A stretch of DNA of 64,000 bases, from NCBI GenBank assembly GCA_029261355.1, contig JAJDBM010000010.1, positions 62,001-126,000 of the forward strand, written 5' to 3'. Both the position numbers and the translations under genes were made by a program. Position 1 is the first letter of the stretch. Each line of letters opens with the position of its first letter. The DNA is from Nitrospirales bacterium (GTDB lineage: Bacteria > Nitrospirota > Nitrospiria > Nitrospirales > UBA8639). Below, piece by piece: positions 17,963 through 28,422 of the stretch. The notes beneath the pieces were generated by a model. That model was given only the letters and a program-made list of their open reading frames with translations. It was not told the origin of the DNA and did not search any database.

Positions 17963-18232
17963 TTATCCTATTTGGAGTGATTGTTGTAAGGCGCTGATTT
18001 GTGTGCTGCTATTCTCACTTTTTGTTAGTTCGGCCTGAATCTGTTCCTTCAAATATGAAGAATACCCGACCTTGTCTATCAGGACAGATATAAATTTATC
18101 GCCTGCAGAGGCTGTATATTGCTTGAGTTCATCGATGATTTCATCGGTGACTGGCACGTAACAATCCCCAATATGCAAGATCGCCTTATAATAATATTCT
18201 TCCCCTTTAAACTCAAAACGCAATCCAGTCAT
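17963..18232 (-). CDS. Small conserved-looking protein of unknown function
   Basis: 89 residues if the ATG at 18232 is used, which has GAGG 7 bases upstream; a TTG codon immediately before it is an alternative. The protein is soluble and mixed alpha/beta, with LRFEFKGEEYYYKAILHIGD forming a likely beta-rich start and an acidic, Gln-rich C-terminus. No cysteine pair or known motif is visible. I do not recognise a family. It is convergent with the upstream TPR gene. Confidence 0.6.
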   Translation of the reverse strand: MTGLRFEFKGEEYYYKAILHIGDCYVPVTDEIIDELKQYTASAGDKFISVLIDKVGYSSYLKEQIQAELTKSENSSTQISALQQSLQIG

Positions 18233-18552
18233 CAATAGGCCTCACTCGTTTATATGTCTCTGTCTTTCCAAGAACAGTCATATTAGGTCATTGTCAGCTT
18301 GCAAGACAAGTTCTTCCCGGTGATCCTTGACTGGTTTGAGACCCTATGCTAGCGTAGCCTTTTTTTCAGCTTGACGCTCAAAAAGTGCGCTGAAACACGA
18401 AATTTTGTGATAATGTTGAGTCCGTTTGATCGATGAGGATTCATCGCATGCCCCTGGCATGTAGTCGATTGGGAATGTTCCGTACTATTAAGGGGCTACG
18501 AGTCCCTGCTGAATCGTGTACGTTGCTGAAATTTTAAATGTAGGAGTAGTGA
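18233..18552. other. Intergenic region before serC, with an imperfect inverted repeat
   Basis: 320 bases of divergent intergenic DNA. TTTCAGC at 18364-18370 is repeated inverted as GCTGAAA at 18389-18395 around an 18-base insert, and CACGAAA/TTTTGTG follows at once. These could be a regulatory site or an RNA hairpin for serC. No gene is visible. An AGGAG site at the right edge serves serC. Confidence 0.4.
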
Positions 18553-19635
18553 ATGTCACGAATTTATAACTTTAGTGCTGGTCCTGCCATGCTGCCAGAG
18601 CCGGTGCTTAAGCAAGCGCAAGATGAGTTATCTGATTGGCATGGTGCCGGTGCTTCGATTATGGAACTGAGTCATCGTGGAAAAGAGTTTGTTTCCGTCG
18701 CTGCAGAAGCCGAGCAAGATGTTCGGGACCTTCTGGGAGTGCCAGCCAACTATAAAGTCCTCTTCCTTCAAGGTGGTGCTAGCACGCAGTTTGCTACCAT
18801 TCCAATGAATATTCTGAGAGGAAAGACGAAGGCTGATTACATATGGACTGGCGCTTGGGGAACAAAGGCCATTAGTGAGGCCAAGAAATATTGTGAGGTC
18901 AACGTTGCGGGCTCTTCGAAGAGCGATAACTTTTCGAGTATTCCGCCTGTCGCCACTTGGACCTTAGATCCCGATTCGGCGTACGTCCACTATACTCCCA
19001 ACGAGACGATTGGTGGGGTTGAATTCCATTGGGTGCCGGATACGGGCTCGGTGCCGCTGGTCGCAGATTTTTCGTCAACGATTTTGTCGCGCCCTATAGA
19101 CGTCAGTCGGTTTGGAATCATTTATGCTGGTGCGCAAAAAAATATTGGGCCGTCTGGTGTGACCTTGGTCATCGTGCGTGATGATCTGCTCGGACAGGCG
19201 ATGCCCACGACTCCTAGTGTGTACGATTATGCACAACAAGCTGAAGCTGATTCGATGCTGAATACTCCCCCAACCTATGGCGTGTATATTGCTGGATTGG
19301 TGTTTAAGTGGTTAAAAGAACAAGGTGGGTTATCTGCTGTTGGAAAGGTCAATGAACGCAAAGCCAAGAAGCTGTATGCGGCCATTGATGATTCGAGTTT
19401 TTACGGTAATCCTGTTGAGATATCTTCGCGATCGTGGATGAACGTGCCGTTTGTCTTGGCGAATGCAGACTTGGATAAAGAATTTCTCTCAGGTGCGACT
19501 GAAGCCGGATTGACGACTCTTAAAGGACACCGATCAGTCGGAGGAATGCGAGCCAGTATTTATAATGCCATGCCTGAGGCTGGAGTTGATGCCTTGATTG
19601 ACTATATGGCTGATTTTGAAAAACGTAAAGCCTAA
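18553..19635 (+). CDS. serC: Phosphoserine aminotransferase SerC
   Basis: PLP-dependent aminotransferase (360 residues) converting 3-phosphohydroxypyruvate and glutamate to phosphoserine and 2-oxoglutarate in serine synthesis. It begins with the family hallmark [15 protein letters not shown]. The PLP-lysine region is [19 protein letters not shown] (about residue 198), and the C-terminal [12 protein letters not shown] is diagnostic. An AGGAG site lies before the ATG. It is followed by serA, so two of the three serine-pathway steps are encoded together. Confidence 0.97.
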   Translation: MSRIYNFSAGPAMLPEPVLKQAQDELSDWHGAGASIMELSHRGKEFVSVAAEAEQDVRDLLGVPANYKVLFLQGGASTQFATIPMNILRGKTKADYIWTGAWGTKAISEAKKYCEVNVAGSSKSDNFSSIPPVATWTLDPDSAYVHYTPNETIGGVEFHWVPDTGSVPLVADFSSTILSRPIDVSRFGIIYAGAQKNIGPSGVTLVIVRDDLLGQAMPTTPSVYDYAQQAEADSMLNTPPTYGVYIAGLVFKWLKEQGGLSAVGKVNERKAKKLYAAIDDSSFYGNPVEISSRSWMNVPFVLANADLDKEFLSGATEAGLTTLKGHRSVGGMRASIYNAMPEAGVDALIDYMADFEKRKA

Positions 19636-19687
19636 GTTGGGTTACCATATTTCTCTTTGATGCGTAGGAGGTTAGATACATTTAGCC

Positions 19688-21280
19688 ATGAATATATTAG
19701 TAAGCGATAAGCTCTCAACTCGAGGCGTCGAGGTTTTGGAACATGCCGGGTTTACTGTTGGGTTTAAGACCAAGCTATCCAAAGAAGAATTGCTCAAAGA
19801 AATTAAGGACTATGAAGGGATCATTGTCCGCTCTGCCACCAAAGTTACGAAGGAAGTGATTGAAGCCGGTGGTCGCCTCAGGATTATTGGGCGAGCCGGA
19901 ACCGGACTTGATAATGTTGATACCGACGCGGCGACACGACGTGGCATTGTCGTCATGAATACGCCTGGGGGTAATACGATTACGACGGCTGAGCACACCA
20001 TGGCGATGGTGGTAGCGATGAGTCGGAAAATCCCTCAAGCGACAGCTTCAATGAAAGCTGGTAAATGGGAAAAAAGTAAGTTCATGGGTGTCGAGTTGAA
20101 TAACAAGACCATGGGACTTGTCGGTCTTGGGCAGATTGGCTCGCACGTCACAAAGCTAGCCCAGGGTCATTTCATGAACGTGATTGGGTATGATCCATAT
20201 TTGGCGAAGGATCGGGCCAAACAGATGGGGATAGAGGTCGTTGAGTTGGAAGAGCTCTTTCAGCGGGCTGATGTCATTTCTGTCCATACACCGTTGACCA
20301 ATGAAACGCGAAGCCTCATTAACACGGCTACCATCAAAACTATGAAAGATGGTGTCATGATTGTGAACTGTGCCAGGGGTGGGATTATCAATGAGCAGGA
20401 TCTCTATGAAGCATTGAAGTCTGAAAAGGTATTTGCGGCAGCATTTGATGTGTTTGAAGAGGAGCCAATACAAGCGGATCATCCTTTGTTAACCCTTGAT
20501 AATTTTGTTTGTACTCCTCATATCGGAGCTTCAACTGAAGAAGCTCAGGAAAATGTCGCCATTGGAATCGCAGAGCAGTTTGTGGACTACTTTAAACGTG
20601 GGGTTGCGCGCGGTGCTGTCAATGTTCCTTCTGTTCCTCCAGAGGTGCTTCCTCAACTGCAGCCATATTTAGTTTTGGCTGAGCGGATGGGGCTGTTTCA
20701 GGCACAACTGCTGGAAGGCGGTGTGAAGTCTGTCACCGTTGAATATTTTGGGGAAGTTGCTGGTCTTACGGTGGCTCCCTTGACGATCGCTGTCTTGAGA
20801 GGCCTATTGGCGCCTATACTTGAGGATGTTATCAACTTTGTGAATGCGCCGGTTGTCGCAAAAGATCGAGGTATTGAAGTCAAAGAAGTGAAAAGTAGTG
20901 ACGCTGGAGATTTTACGAGTCTTATTCGCATTAAGGTTGAAACGGGTCAGCATAACTATGTTGTGGCTGGGACTTTATTTCATCGTCAAGACCCACGTAT
21001 TGTTGAAATTAATCAGTATCAGGTTGAGGTGGCTTCAGAGGGGCAAATGATTTTGATTGATAACGTTGATCGTCCCGGAGTTATTGGGACGGTTGGACGA
21101 ATTCTTGGGGAGCATTCTGTCAATATTGCCCAAATGCAATGTTCTCGTGCTGAACAAGGCGGGCAAGCATTGCTCATTCTTGGGCTCGATGCACCTCCCC
21201 CGTCTGAGGTCTTGCAAGCCGTGAAGCAGGAGGATGGAATTCTGTCTGTCCGACTTGTTGATCTTTCCAAAAGCCACTAG
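19688..21280 (+). CDS. serA: D-3-phosphoglycerate dehydrogenase SerA (long form)
   Basis: 530-residue NAD-dependent enzyme catalysing the first step of serine synthesis. The nucleotide-binding motif is GLVGLGQIGSHV (about residue 147), and the catalytic Arg, Glu and His are in NCARGGII, DVFEEEP and TPHIGAST. A long intervening domain and a C-terminal ACT domain (from about residue 455, LIDNVDRPGVIGTVGRIL) make it the type I long form, often feedback-inhibited by serine. The AGGAGG site is 16 bases from the ATG, unusually far. It is probably in an operon with serC. Confidence 0.97.
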   Translation: MNILVSDKLSTRGVEVLEHAGFTVGFKTKLSKEELLKEIKDYEGIIVRSATKVTKEVIEAGGRLRIIGRAGTGLDNVDTDAATRRGIVVMNTPGGNTITTAEHTMAMVVAMSRKIPQATASMKAGKWEKSKFMGVELNNKTMGLVGLGQIGSHVTKLAQGHFMNVIGYDPYLAKDRAKQMGIEVVELEELFQRADVISVHTPLTNETRSLINTATIKTMKDGVMIVNCARGGIINEQDLYEALKSEKVFAAAFDVFEEEPIQADHPLLTLDNFVCTPHIGASTEEAQENVAIGIAEQFVDYFKRGVARGAVNVPSVPPEVLPQLQPYLVLAERMGLFQAQLLEGGVKSVTVEYFGEVAGLTVAPLTIAVLRGLLAPILEDVINFVNAPVVAKDRGIEVKEVKSSDAGDFTSLIRIKVETGQHNYVVAGTLFHRQDPRIVEINQYQVEVASEGQMILIDNVDRPGVIGTVGRILGEHSVNIAQMQCSRAEQGGQALLILGLDAPPPSEVLQAVKQEDGILSVRLVDLSKSH

Positions 21281-21352
21281 TCTGTGAGTTCCATCTATTC
21301 CATGTTGAGGCTTTTGTATTACGAACGAGTCATTATTTTCCGTTAATCCGCT

Positions 21353-22678
21353 ATGAAACCGGCGCGCTCCCTCATTCCCATCGGAACGGCCACGTTTGGG
21401 CCAAACACGGCACGACGAGTTAGAATTCTTGAAAGTCAGCTTCTCACGCTTCTGTCCCGATGGGGGTATCGTGAGATTATCCTTCCTACCTTTGAATATC
21501 TTGATGTCCTCTCCGTTGGATTAGCTCCTGAGGTTTTAGAGAAGTGCTATAAATTTGCTGATTGGACCACGGGAAGGATTCTTGTTCTCCGTCCCGATAT
21601 TACCGCGCAAATTGCTCGAATGGTCGCGATGGGGATGGGTGGTGACGGTCTGCCCTTACGCCTATCCTATCGGACAACCGTTTTTCGCTACGAACCGGAG
21701 CATGCAGGGCGTGAGCGTGAGGTGTTTCAAGTTGGGGTTGAACTCATTGGGACTGATGATGCTTATGCAGATGCGGAAGTCCTCATCTCCCTCATTGAAC
21801 TCCTCAAAGAGGTTGGTCTTCCTGATTTCAAAATATCAGTTGGTCATGTTGGTTTTTATAACGCTTTATTGAACCGGTCAGGGTTGTCGGGTGACGGGCA
21901 GCGAAAGGCTGAAATTGCTGCTGCTCGTAAGGATCTTCCACTTCTTGAAAGCCTCTTGTTAAAGGAGCGAATTTCTCGAAAAAAAATCCAGGTTCTTCTT
22001 GAAGCCGTTGGGCGTTGTGGGCAAGCTGATGTGCTTGAATGGGGACGAACAATCGCAGGCAAAGATTCCGCATTGACCATCCCGCTTACTCGATTGTCGA
22101 CTGTGTATGACCTCTTGGGTACTGCGGGATTACAGGATCACCTCTTGATTGATCTTGGAGAGTTTCGAGGGTTTAACTATTATGACGGTGTCGTGTTTGA
22201 TGTATTTACCTCTTCGTTTGGCTCAGAGCTTGGCGGAGGAGGTCGTTATAATCATTTGCTCGGACGGTTTGGTCGAGAATTACCTTCCACCGGATTCGCT
22301 CTGGATATGGACCGGGTGTTTGCGAGTTTAGACTCTGCTGCTTTTCAAAATGGAGATCAAGGCCTTCCTCTTTTACTCGTGTCTACTCACAAGCATTATG
22401 GGGTTGCCTTTAAGCTGGCCCAGCAATTACGGAGTGAGGGGTTCCAGGTTATTCAGGAAACGGAAGGACCTGGGAAAATAGATCTTGCCAAGCAAGCTCG
22501 TATTCGTTCAAAGAAAATGGGAATTTTCAAGGCCATTATTGTTGGGGCTCCGCGTGTTTCTTTGGGCTATGTTATGGTGATGACTCTTGGCGCATTGTCC
22601 AAACAGCCACCTCTGGCGAAAGTTTTGTGTGATGAATTACCCAGTTTTTTAAGAGGGCAATTACATGGCCGCCTCTGA
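21353..22678 (+). CDS. hisZ: ATP phosphoribosyltransferase regulatory subunit HisZ
   Basis: 441-residue class II tRNA-synthetase-like protein. It resembles the HisRS catalytic core (EIILPTFEYLDV, LRPDITAQIARM, RTTVFRYEPEHAGREREVFQ, GGGGRYNHLL). HisZ lacks tRNA charging and activates the short form of HisG in histidine synthesis. The RYEPEHAGRERE segment and the overall HisZ-like pattern favour HisZ over HisS. There is no clear ribosome site before the ATG. Its end overlaps the start of dnaB by 14 bases. No other his gene is in the window. Confidence 0.87.
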   Translation: MKPARSLIPIGTATFGPNTARRVRILESQLLTLLSRWGYREIILPTFEYLDVLSVGLAPEVLEKCYKFADWTTGRILVLRPDITAQIARMVAMGMGGDGLPLRLSYRTTVFRYEPEHAGREREVFQVGVELIGTDDAYADAEVLISLIELLKEVGLPDFKISVGHVGFYNALLNRSGLSGDGQRKAEIAAARKDLPLLESLLLKERISRKKIQVLLEAVGRCGQADVLEWGRTIAGKDSALTIPLTRLSTVYDLLGTAGLQDHLLIDLGEFRGFNYYDGVVFDVFTSSFGSELGGGGRYNHLLGRFGRELPSTGFALDMDRVFASLDSAAFQNGDQGLPLLLVSTHKHYGVAFKLAQQLRSEGFQVIQETEGPGKIDLAKQARIRSKKMGIFKAIIVGAPRVSLGYVMVMTLGALSKQPPLAKVLCDELPSFLRGQLHGRL

Positions 22679-24014
22679 GATGACCGATCTACGGTTACCT
22701 CCTCAGAATATCGAGGCTGAGCAATCGGTGCTTGGGGCTGTGCTTCTCGATAATGCGGCACTGAGCCGTGCCATTGAAGTCATATTGAGTGAAGACTTTT
22801 ATCGTTCTGCCCATCAAATGATCTATGATGCGATGCTCACCCTGTCTGAGCAGAACGAACCGGTTGACCAAATTACCCTAACCGAGCATCTTAAAAGTAT
22901 TGGTGAGCTCGAGAATATTGGGGGTGCAGCCTATATTGCTGAGCTGGTTCATGTGGTCGCCAGTGCTGCAAACATCCGCTATCACTGTAAAATTGTTCAT
23001 GATAAAGCCATGTTGCGTGGACTCATTCGTACCGCCACCGATGTGGTTACTCGTGGGTACGAGGGAACGACTCAGACCGATGAGCTGTTAGATTATGCTG
23101 AGCGTGAAGTATTTCGATTGGCACAAGGGAAATTGGGGCGAGCGTTTGCCCCAGTCAGTGATGTCATTAAGGAAAGCGTTGAAATCGTTGATCGACTGTT
23201 TCAACGAAAGGAACGAATTACCGGAGTGGCCACCGGGTATATTGCACTTGACAACCTATTGGCCGGGTTGCAACCGTCAGATCTCATTATCATTGCTGGG
23301 CGTCCGAGTATGGGAAAGACCAGTCTTGCTTTAGGTATCGCTGAACATGCGTCGATAAAAGCTAATGCCACAGTTGGGATTTTCAGTTTGGAAATGTCTA
23401 AGGCTCAATTAGTATTGCGCATGCTCAGTTCCCAGGCATCGTTAGATTCGCATGCGTTACGAACTGGGCAGCTTACCTCTCGGGATTGGCAAGCCTTGAC
23501 CAATGCGGCGACCCGGTTGGAAGAAGCCAAAATTTTCATTGATGATTCTGGAAATTTATCAGTCCAGCAAATGAGGGGAAAAGCGAGGAGGTTAAAAGCT
23601 GAGCATGGACTTCACCTCTTGATTATCGACTACCTTCAGCTGATGGAAGGACGTCGTGATTCAGAGTCGCGGCAGCAAGAGATTTCAGATATTTCACGTT
23701 CTCTAAAGGCCTTGGCCAAGGAACTGGATATCCCCGTGATCGCCCTGTCTCAGCTAAGTCGTGCAGTTGAAAATCGAACGGATAAAAGACCTGTACTTGC
23801 TGATCTTCGTGAATCTGGTGCCATTGAGCAAGACGCTGATGTCGTCATGTTTATCTATCGAGATGAAGTCTATGATTCTGATACCGAAGAGAAGGGTATC
23901 GCCCAGATACTCGTTCGTAAACATCGAAATGGGCCAATCGGTGAGCCTCGTCTGCAATTTCATGATCGGTATGCGGCCTTTAAAAACCTTGAAGAACATC
24001 GAGAGGAGAGCTAG
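22665..24014 (+). CDS. dnaB: Replicative DNA helicase DnaB
   Basis: 449-residue hexameric helicase that unwinds DNA at the replication fork. The N-terminal helical domain starts with RLPPQNIEAEQSVLGAVLLD. The RecA-like C-terminal domain has Walker A (IIIAGRPSMGKTSLALG, about residue 210), the DnaB motif H2 (LLIIDYLQLM, about 320), an ALSQLSRAVE segment and RESGAIEQDADVV. Its start lies inside the hisZ coding end, preceded by AGAGGG, so the two are probably coupled. No intein or insertion is seen. Confidence 0.97.
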   Translation: MAASEMTDLRLPPQNIEAEQSVLGAVLLDNAALSRAIEVILSEDFYRSAHQMIYDAMLTLSEQNEPVDQITLTEHLKSIGELENIGGAAYIAELVHVVASAANIRYHCKIVHDKAMLRGLIRTATDVVTRGYEGTTQTDELLDYAEREVFRLAQGKLGRAFAPVSDVIKESVEIVDRLFQRKERITGVATGYIALDNLLAGLQPSDLIIIAGRPSMGKTSLALGIAEHASIKANATVGIFSLEMSKAQLVLRMLSSQASLDSHALRTGQLTSRDWQALTNAATRLEEAKIFIDDSGNLSVQQMRGKARRLKAEHGLHLLIIDYLQLMEGRRDSESRQQEISDISRSLKALAKELDIPVIALSQLSRAVENRTDKRPVLADLRESGAIEQDADVVMFIYRDEVYDSDTEEKGIAQILVRKHRNGPIGEPRLQFHDRYAAFKNLEEHREES

Positions 24015-24105
24015 CCTAATTGTAGTAAGACATCTTTATCTGTTGGGAAACCACATTTTGTGGAGATTATGTTAGAATAATCTTGAACACGGAATTTCTC
24101 AGTTT

Positions 24106-25935
24106 ATGGACATCCTTACCGCTAGCCAACCAACACGTTATGCTTCTTGTTGTGGGCGTTTTTCCTTAGTTCTCATTGCGATCCCTCTCCTTGTCCTTTC
24201 TTGTGGTACGGCTCCACATGGGAAGCCATCAACGATCAAGCCTCATCCTCCAGCTTCCTCGTTCCTTCGTCCCGAAGCGTATTTCCATTTTCTTCGCGGA
24301 TACTTGATGGAATTGTCTAATCAACCCATCCAGGCTCTTGAGGACTATCGTCAGGGGTTACGTGTAGATCCTGACTCGATTTTTTTAAAAACACGCATGG
24401 CCAAACTTTACTTTTCAAGCGGCGAAATGGCTTCGGCTGTAGATATGGCTGATACAATTCCTGTATCGGCAGTTAATGATGCGAGGGGGCTTTTGCAACT
24501 CGCCAAAATTTATGCAGGAACAGGACATTCTGATAAGGCACTTCTTTTCCTTGATCGAGTGATTGAAAAAGATCCTACGAACGAGAAGGGCTATATTTCT
24601 AAAGGGATGCTTCTACTGAGTCTCAAGCGGCTGGACGAGGCTCAAGCCTTTTTACAAGCGGCTGTTGATCAAGTTCCGGCGTCACCGGAGATTCATTTTT
24701 ATCTTGGCATGACCATGAATGAAGCCGGGAAAATTGAAGAATCAGAAAAGCATTTTGAGCAGGCGATCACCATCCGTGAAAATTTTCGACGTGCCTATCT
24801 CAGTTTAGGAAGTTTGTATGAAGAACATAAGAAGCCAGCGCGCGCCATGCAGGTGTATGAGCGCTATCTTCAGCATGGAAATCCGCATGACAAAGACATT
24901 CGTCTCCAGCTTGTTCGCCTCTATCTTCGGAGCCAGGCGTATGAAAAAGCTCTCGAACAATTAACTCAGATCCTTGAGTATTCCCCTGACGATTTGAATG
25001 CGCAGGTCCGAATGGCTCTTGTCTATGGTGAGATGGGTAATTATCAACAGGCTATAGATGAACTGACCACGATCTTACAGTCTCGGCCCAAAGAACTGCG
25101 TGTTCGAGATTATCTCGGCCTGATGTATGAAGAAATGAAAGATTACGATCAGGCGAAACGCACCTATGTGGCGAATCTGAAAATCAATCCCAATTACTAT
25201 GATACGTTGCTACATCTTGGCTTTTTGTTGTATCGAGAAAAGCAATACGATGAAGCGATCACTTATTTGGGGGAAGGTAAGCGCGTCCAACCCAAGCGGT
25301 CGGAGCCCTATTTGTTGTTGGGATTAACTTACTTGCAACAACAACAATATGACGCTGCCGTTACTGTATTTCAGGAAGGAATTCAGCATAATCCTGCGAA
25401 TGCAGATCTTCATTTCAATCTTGGTACGACTTATGACAAGCTCGATCAATTTGATAAGGTGGTTCAAGAGATGGAGCGAACGTTGAGTTTGGAGCCTGAG
25501 CATGCCGATGCGCTGAACTATCTCGGCTATAGTTATGCCGATCGAGGCGTGAAGGTTGAGCAAGCGTTAAAGCTGACTCAGCGAGCCGTCGAATTAAAGC
25601 CGAATAATGGGTATTATATCGATAGTCTTGGATGGGCTCTTTTTAAAGTTGGGCGAAGTGCTGAAGCGTTGGAGACTATTGACCGTGCGCTGTCTTTAGT
25701 TTTTGACGACGCGGTAATTTTTGAACATCTCGGGGAAATTTATCTTCAACGTGAAGAGCGAGAGAAAGCGCAAAAAGCTTGGGCGCGCTCCATTGAACTT
25801 GATGCGTCCAATGAACGGCTCATCCAGCGGTTTCGCGATCAAGGGTTTGGTGACCCCATCCCTGCCAAGGCATTTCAGCCTGACGACCTTCCCAAAGTCA
25901 GTCATAGTACTGTAGAGCACACCGTCGCACCATAA
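24106..25935 (+). CDS. TPR-repeat lipoprotein
   Basis: 609 residues. The N-terminal signal ends in a lipobox (LLVLSC, Cys33), so it is probably a lipid-anchored periplasmic protein. The remainder is made of about 15 tetratricopeptide repeats with the typical Y/L-G-A-P pattern, ending near residue 590. Large TPR lipoproteins of this kind often serve as scaffolds for envelope or pilus machinery. The pilin gene 250 bases downstream makes a pilus role possible but unproven. Confidence 0.85.
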   Translation: MDILTASQPTRYASCCGRFSLVLIAIPLLVLSCGTAPHGKPSTIKPHPPASSFLRPEAYFHFLRGYLMELSNQPIQALEDYRQGLRVDPDSIFLKTRMAKLYFSSGEMASAVDMADTIPVSAVNDARGLLQLAKIYAGTGHSDKALLFLDRVIEKDPTNEKGYISKGMLLLSLKRLDEAQAFLQAAVDQVPASPEIHFYLGMTMNEAGKIEESEKHFEQAITIRENFRRAYLSLGSLYEEHKKPARAMQVYERYLQHGNPHDKDIRLQLVRLYLRSQAYEKALEQLTQILEYSPDDLNAQVRMALVYGEMGNYQQAIDELTTILQSRPKELRVRDYLGLMYEEMKDYDQAKRTYVANLKINPNYYDTLLHLGFLLYREKQYDEAITYLGEGKRVQPKRSEPYLLLGLTYLQQQQYDAAVTVFQEGIQHNPANADLHFNLGTTYDKLDQFDKVVQEMERTLSLEPEHADALNYLGYSYADRGVKVEQALKLTQRAVELKPNNGYYIDSLGWALFKVGRSAEALETIDRALSLVFDDAVIFEHLGEIYLQREEREKAQKAWARSIELDASNERLIQRFRDQGFGDPIPAKAFQPDDLPKVSHSTVEHTVAP

Positions 25936-26184
25936 ATTTTTGGGTTCTTGTATTGTTGGGTGATATGGATGAGTCCTAAGCTGGCTCCTTAGGCATTGTT
26001 TAGTTTTGACCGACAACAAGAGAAATGAGGGGTGTATGTGAGAGAGTGATGAGCCCAGGGGTTATTGGGCAATAGACAGAAGGTGGTGCTTCGTGCACAA
26101 TAGAGGGGTGAAGATTGTTCCTTTTAATGTAACGCAAGCTGTATGAGTGGTCAGGCTGTGGTGTTACGGGTAGGAGATGCAACT

Positions 26185-26631
26185 ATGAAAAGCCATGTCT
26201 ACGACAAACGTGGATTTAGTTTAACAGAGCTCATGATTGTAGTGGCCATTATCGGGATTCTTGCGACGATTGCCATTCCAAAATTCATGACCTATCAAGC
26301 GAAGGCCAAACAGACAGAGGCTAAGAATAACTTAGTTGCGGTCCATACTGGTGAAATCTCATACTTTGCAGAAAATAATGGCTACATTGATGACTTTAAT
26401 GCTATTGGCTTTGCCGTGAGTGGTTCATCGCAGCGATACTATTATGAGATTGGCAAGTCGAGCATTGGTACGCTGCCACCGGGATGCACTGCATCAACAT
26501 TGGATCAAGTGTCGCCAAACACTTTTGTGGCGGTCGCCATCGGAAATATTGATGGTGACAATACCTGTGATGTCTGGACCATTGATCAGGATAAAGTCCT
26601 CAAGAATGTGTCCAATGACGTCTCGTCATAA
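26185..26631 (+). CDS. Type IV pilin-like protein (PilA family)
   Basis: 148-residue prepilin. The class III leader is short and positively charged, ending MKSHVYDKRG, with cleavage expected before FSLTELMIVV; the conserved Glu5 of mature pilin is present. A single hydrophobic helix forms the fibre core. The C-terminal domain has two cysteines (PPGC and NTCDVW) that may close a disulfide loop. TAGGAGA precedes the ATG at 26185; an in-frame start 42 bases upstream would lengthen the leader unusually. No other pilus gene is nearby. Confidence 0.88.
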   Translation: MKSHVYDKRGFSLTELMIVVAIIGILATIAIPKFMTYQAKAKQTEAKNNLVAVHTGEISYFAENNGYIDDFNAIGFAVSGSSQRYYYEIGKSSIGTLPPGCTASTLDQVSPNTFVAVAIGNIDGDNTCDVWTIDQDKVLKNVSNDVSS

Positions 26632-26762
26632 ACCTGATCATTAGGACCACCCTGATTCCAGCAGGCTGACTCAATTTCTCTAAAGGCGATTCATTGTATT
26701 CTAGGTAAAGATTGACTTTCCCAACCTCAAGTTTCTCAGTTGGGTACCCGAAGATTACTGCT

Positions 26763-26821
26763 GGGCTCTTGCTATTTTTCCGGTACATTAGCATCTCTAC
26801 TGTAGAGAGACGCAATAGCCC
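26763..26821 (+). promoter_or_regulatory. Two-part hairpin in the leader of the nucleotide-sugar dehydrogenase gene
   Basis: GGGCTCTTGC pairs with GCAATAGCCC (one mismatch), enclosing a second hairpin TCTCTAC-T-GTAGAGA. It lies 65 bases before the start codon and 130 bases after the pilin stop. No T-run follows, so it looks like a structured leader or a site for a dimeric protein rather than a terminator. I could not match it to a known riboswitch. Confidence 0.4.
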
Positions 26822-26886
26822 TTAGGCAGGAGAAGCTTGTATTTCTACTATCATTCGTTAATGTGATCCTCAAGGAGGAGTGGCAG

Positions 26887-28191
26887 ATGAAGTTACTGGA
26901 GAAGGTTAAGAGTCGTTCAGCAAAGATTGGCGTGGTCGGACTTGGTTATGTCGGGCTTCCCCTTGCTGTGTTGCAGGCCAAAACGGGTTTCACTGTTATT
27001 GGGATTGATGCGGTTGCTGAGAAGGTTGAGTTAGTCAATAAAGCGAAGAATTATATTGGCGATGTACTTGATAGCGACCTTCAGGAGGTTATAGAAAAAA
27101 AGAAACTTGTTGCTACCACAGACTTTTCAGCCTTACAAGAATGTGATGTCATTCTCATCTGTGTGCCAACTCCTTTAACAAAGAATAAGGAACCAGATAT
27201 TACTGCTATTGTGAAGGTTACGGAGCATCTTGCCAATTATGCTCATCCTGAAATGCTGGTGGTCTTAGAAAGCACGACCTATCCAGGGACGACCGAGGAA
27301 GTGATTCTTCCTCGATTGGAAGAGAAGGGATTGACCGTTGGACAGGATCTTTTTGTGGCATTTTCTCCAGAGCGAGTGGATCCCGGGAACGAAGACTTTA
27401 AAACCCATAATACCTTTAAGCTTGTGGGTGGTGTCACGGAAGCCTGCCAGAAAGTGGCCAAGGCGTTTTATGAGCAGTCCATCGTCAAAATATTTCCATT
27501 GAGCTCTCCGCGGGTTGCGGAGATGGCCAAGGTTTTTGAAAATGTGTTTCGTTCTGTGAATATTGCGCTGGTGAATGAACTCACAGTGCTTTGTGATCGA
27601 ATGGATATTAATGTCTACGAAGTGATCGATGCGGCGGCAACTAAGAACTTTGGATTTATGGCTTTTTACCCAGGTCCAGGCGTTGGTGGTCATTGTATTC
27701 CTCTAGATCCGTACTATTTATCTTGGAAGTCTAAGGAATATGACATTCATACTCGTTTCATTGAACTTGCCGGGGAAATCAATGAAGGCATGCCTTACTA
27801 TGTGGTGAATAAACTTCAGCGCGTGCTGAATCAACGCGGCCAATGTCTGAAAGGTGCAAAGGTCCTGGTGTTAGGCGTGACCTATAAAGCCGATATTAGT
27901 GATGATCGTGAATCGCCAGCGACCAAAGTGATCGAGTTATTGCAAAAAGAAAATGCCAATGTGAGCTACGTTGATCCTTTTGCTCCTAATTTTACGGTGG
28001 GGAGTCAACAGTATGCCTCCCAAGAACTCACGCCTCAACTTCTTGCTGACAGCGCTTGTGCGCTTATCTTAACAGCGCATTCGGCGTTTGATTACGACAT
28101 GATTGTTGAGCAGGCCCCGGTGGTATTTGATACTCGCAATGGAACGCGAAATGTTGAATCTCACCGAGATCGTATCGTATTGCTATCATAG
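26887..28191 (+). CDS. Nucleotide-sugar dehydrogenase (UDP-GlcNAc/GalNAc 6-dehydrogenase type)
   Basis: 434-residue NAD-dependent enzyme oxidising the C6 hydroxyl of a UDP-sugar to a carboxylate, for polysaccharide precursors. The Rossmann motif is GVVGLGYVGLPLA (from about residue 15), and the catalytic Cys is in GPGVGGHCIPLDPYYLSWK. The long GHCIPLDPYYL form is typical of WbpA/WbpO-type UDP-HexNAc dehydrogenases rather than UDP-glucose dehydrogenase. AAGGAGG lies before the ATG at 26887, so I prefer that start to one 24 bases upstream. No glycosyltransferases are adjacent. Confidence 0.9.
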   Translation: MKLLEKVKSRSAKIGVVGLGYVGLPLAVLQAKTGFTVIGIDAVAEKVELVNKAKNYIGDVLDSDLQEVIEKKKLVATTDFSALQECDVILICVPTPLTKNKEPDITAIVKVTEHLANYAHPEMLVVLESTTYPGTTEEVILPRLEEKGLTVGQDLFVAFSPERVDPGNEDFKTHNTFKLVGGVTEACQKVAKAFYEQSIVKIFPLSSPRVAEMAKVFENVFRSVNIALVNELTVLCDRMDINVYEVIDAAATKNFGFMAFYPGPGVGGHCIPLDPYYLSWKSKEYDIHTRFIELAGEINEGMPYYVVNKLQRVLNQRGQCLKGAKVLVLGVTYKADISDDRESPATKVIELLQKENANVSYVDPFAPNFTVGSQQYASQELTPQLLADSACALILTAHSAFDYDMIVEQAPVVFDTRNGTRNVESHRDRIVLLS

Positions 28192-28422
28192 GTGGGGCAG
28201 GTAAATAATTAACTTGGCCCCGTAGTCCGTCCTGCATCCTTCGCTGCATATTTGGGAATTTCTCCAGGGGGCTCTTCAAATAACATTTATTGACAGTTTC
28301 TACGTGTTATTGCTATAAGCGATAGCTCCCTTCTCAAATGATTTAGAGTAGCCGTATTCTTTAAATAGAATCGGCATTCTTTCAACGGCACTTTTCTTTA
28401 TACAGTATAGAGTCCATCGCTT

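Noticed and set aside
26632-26886. GEMM-type c-di-GMP riboswitch between pilin and nucleotide-sugar dehydrogenase genes
   Set aside because: The stem pair is present but the GEMM core sequence is not.
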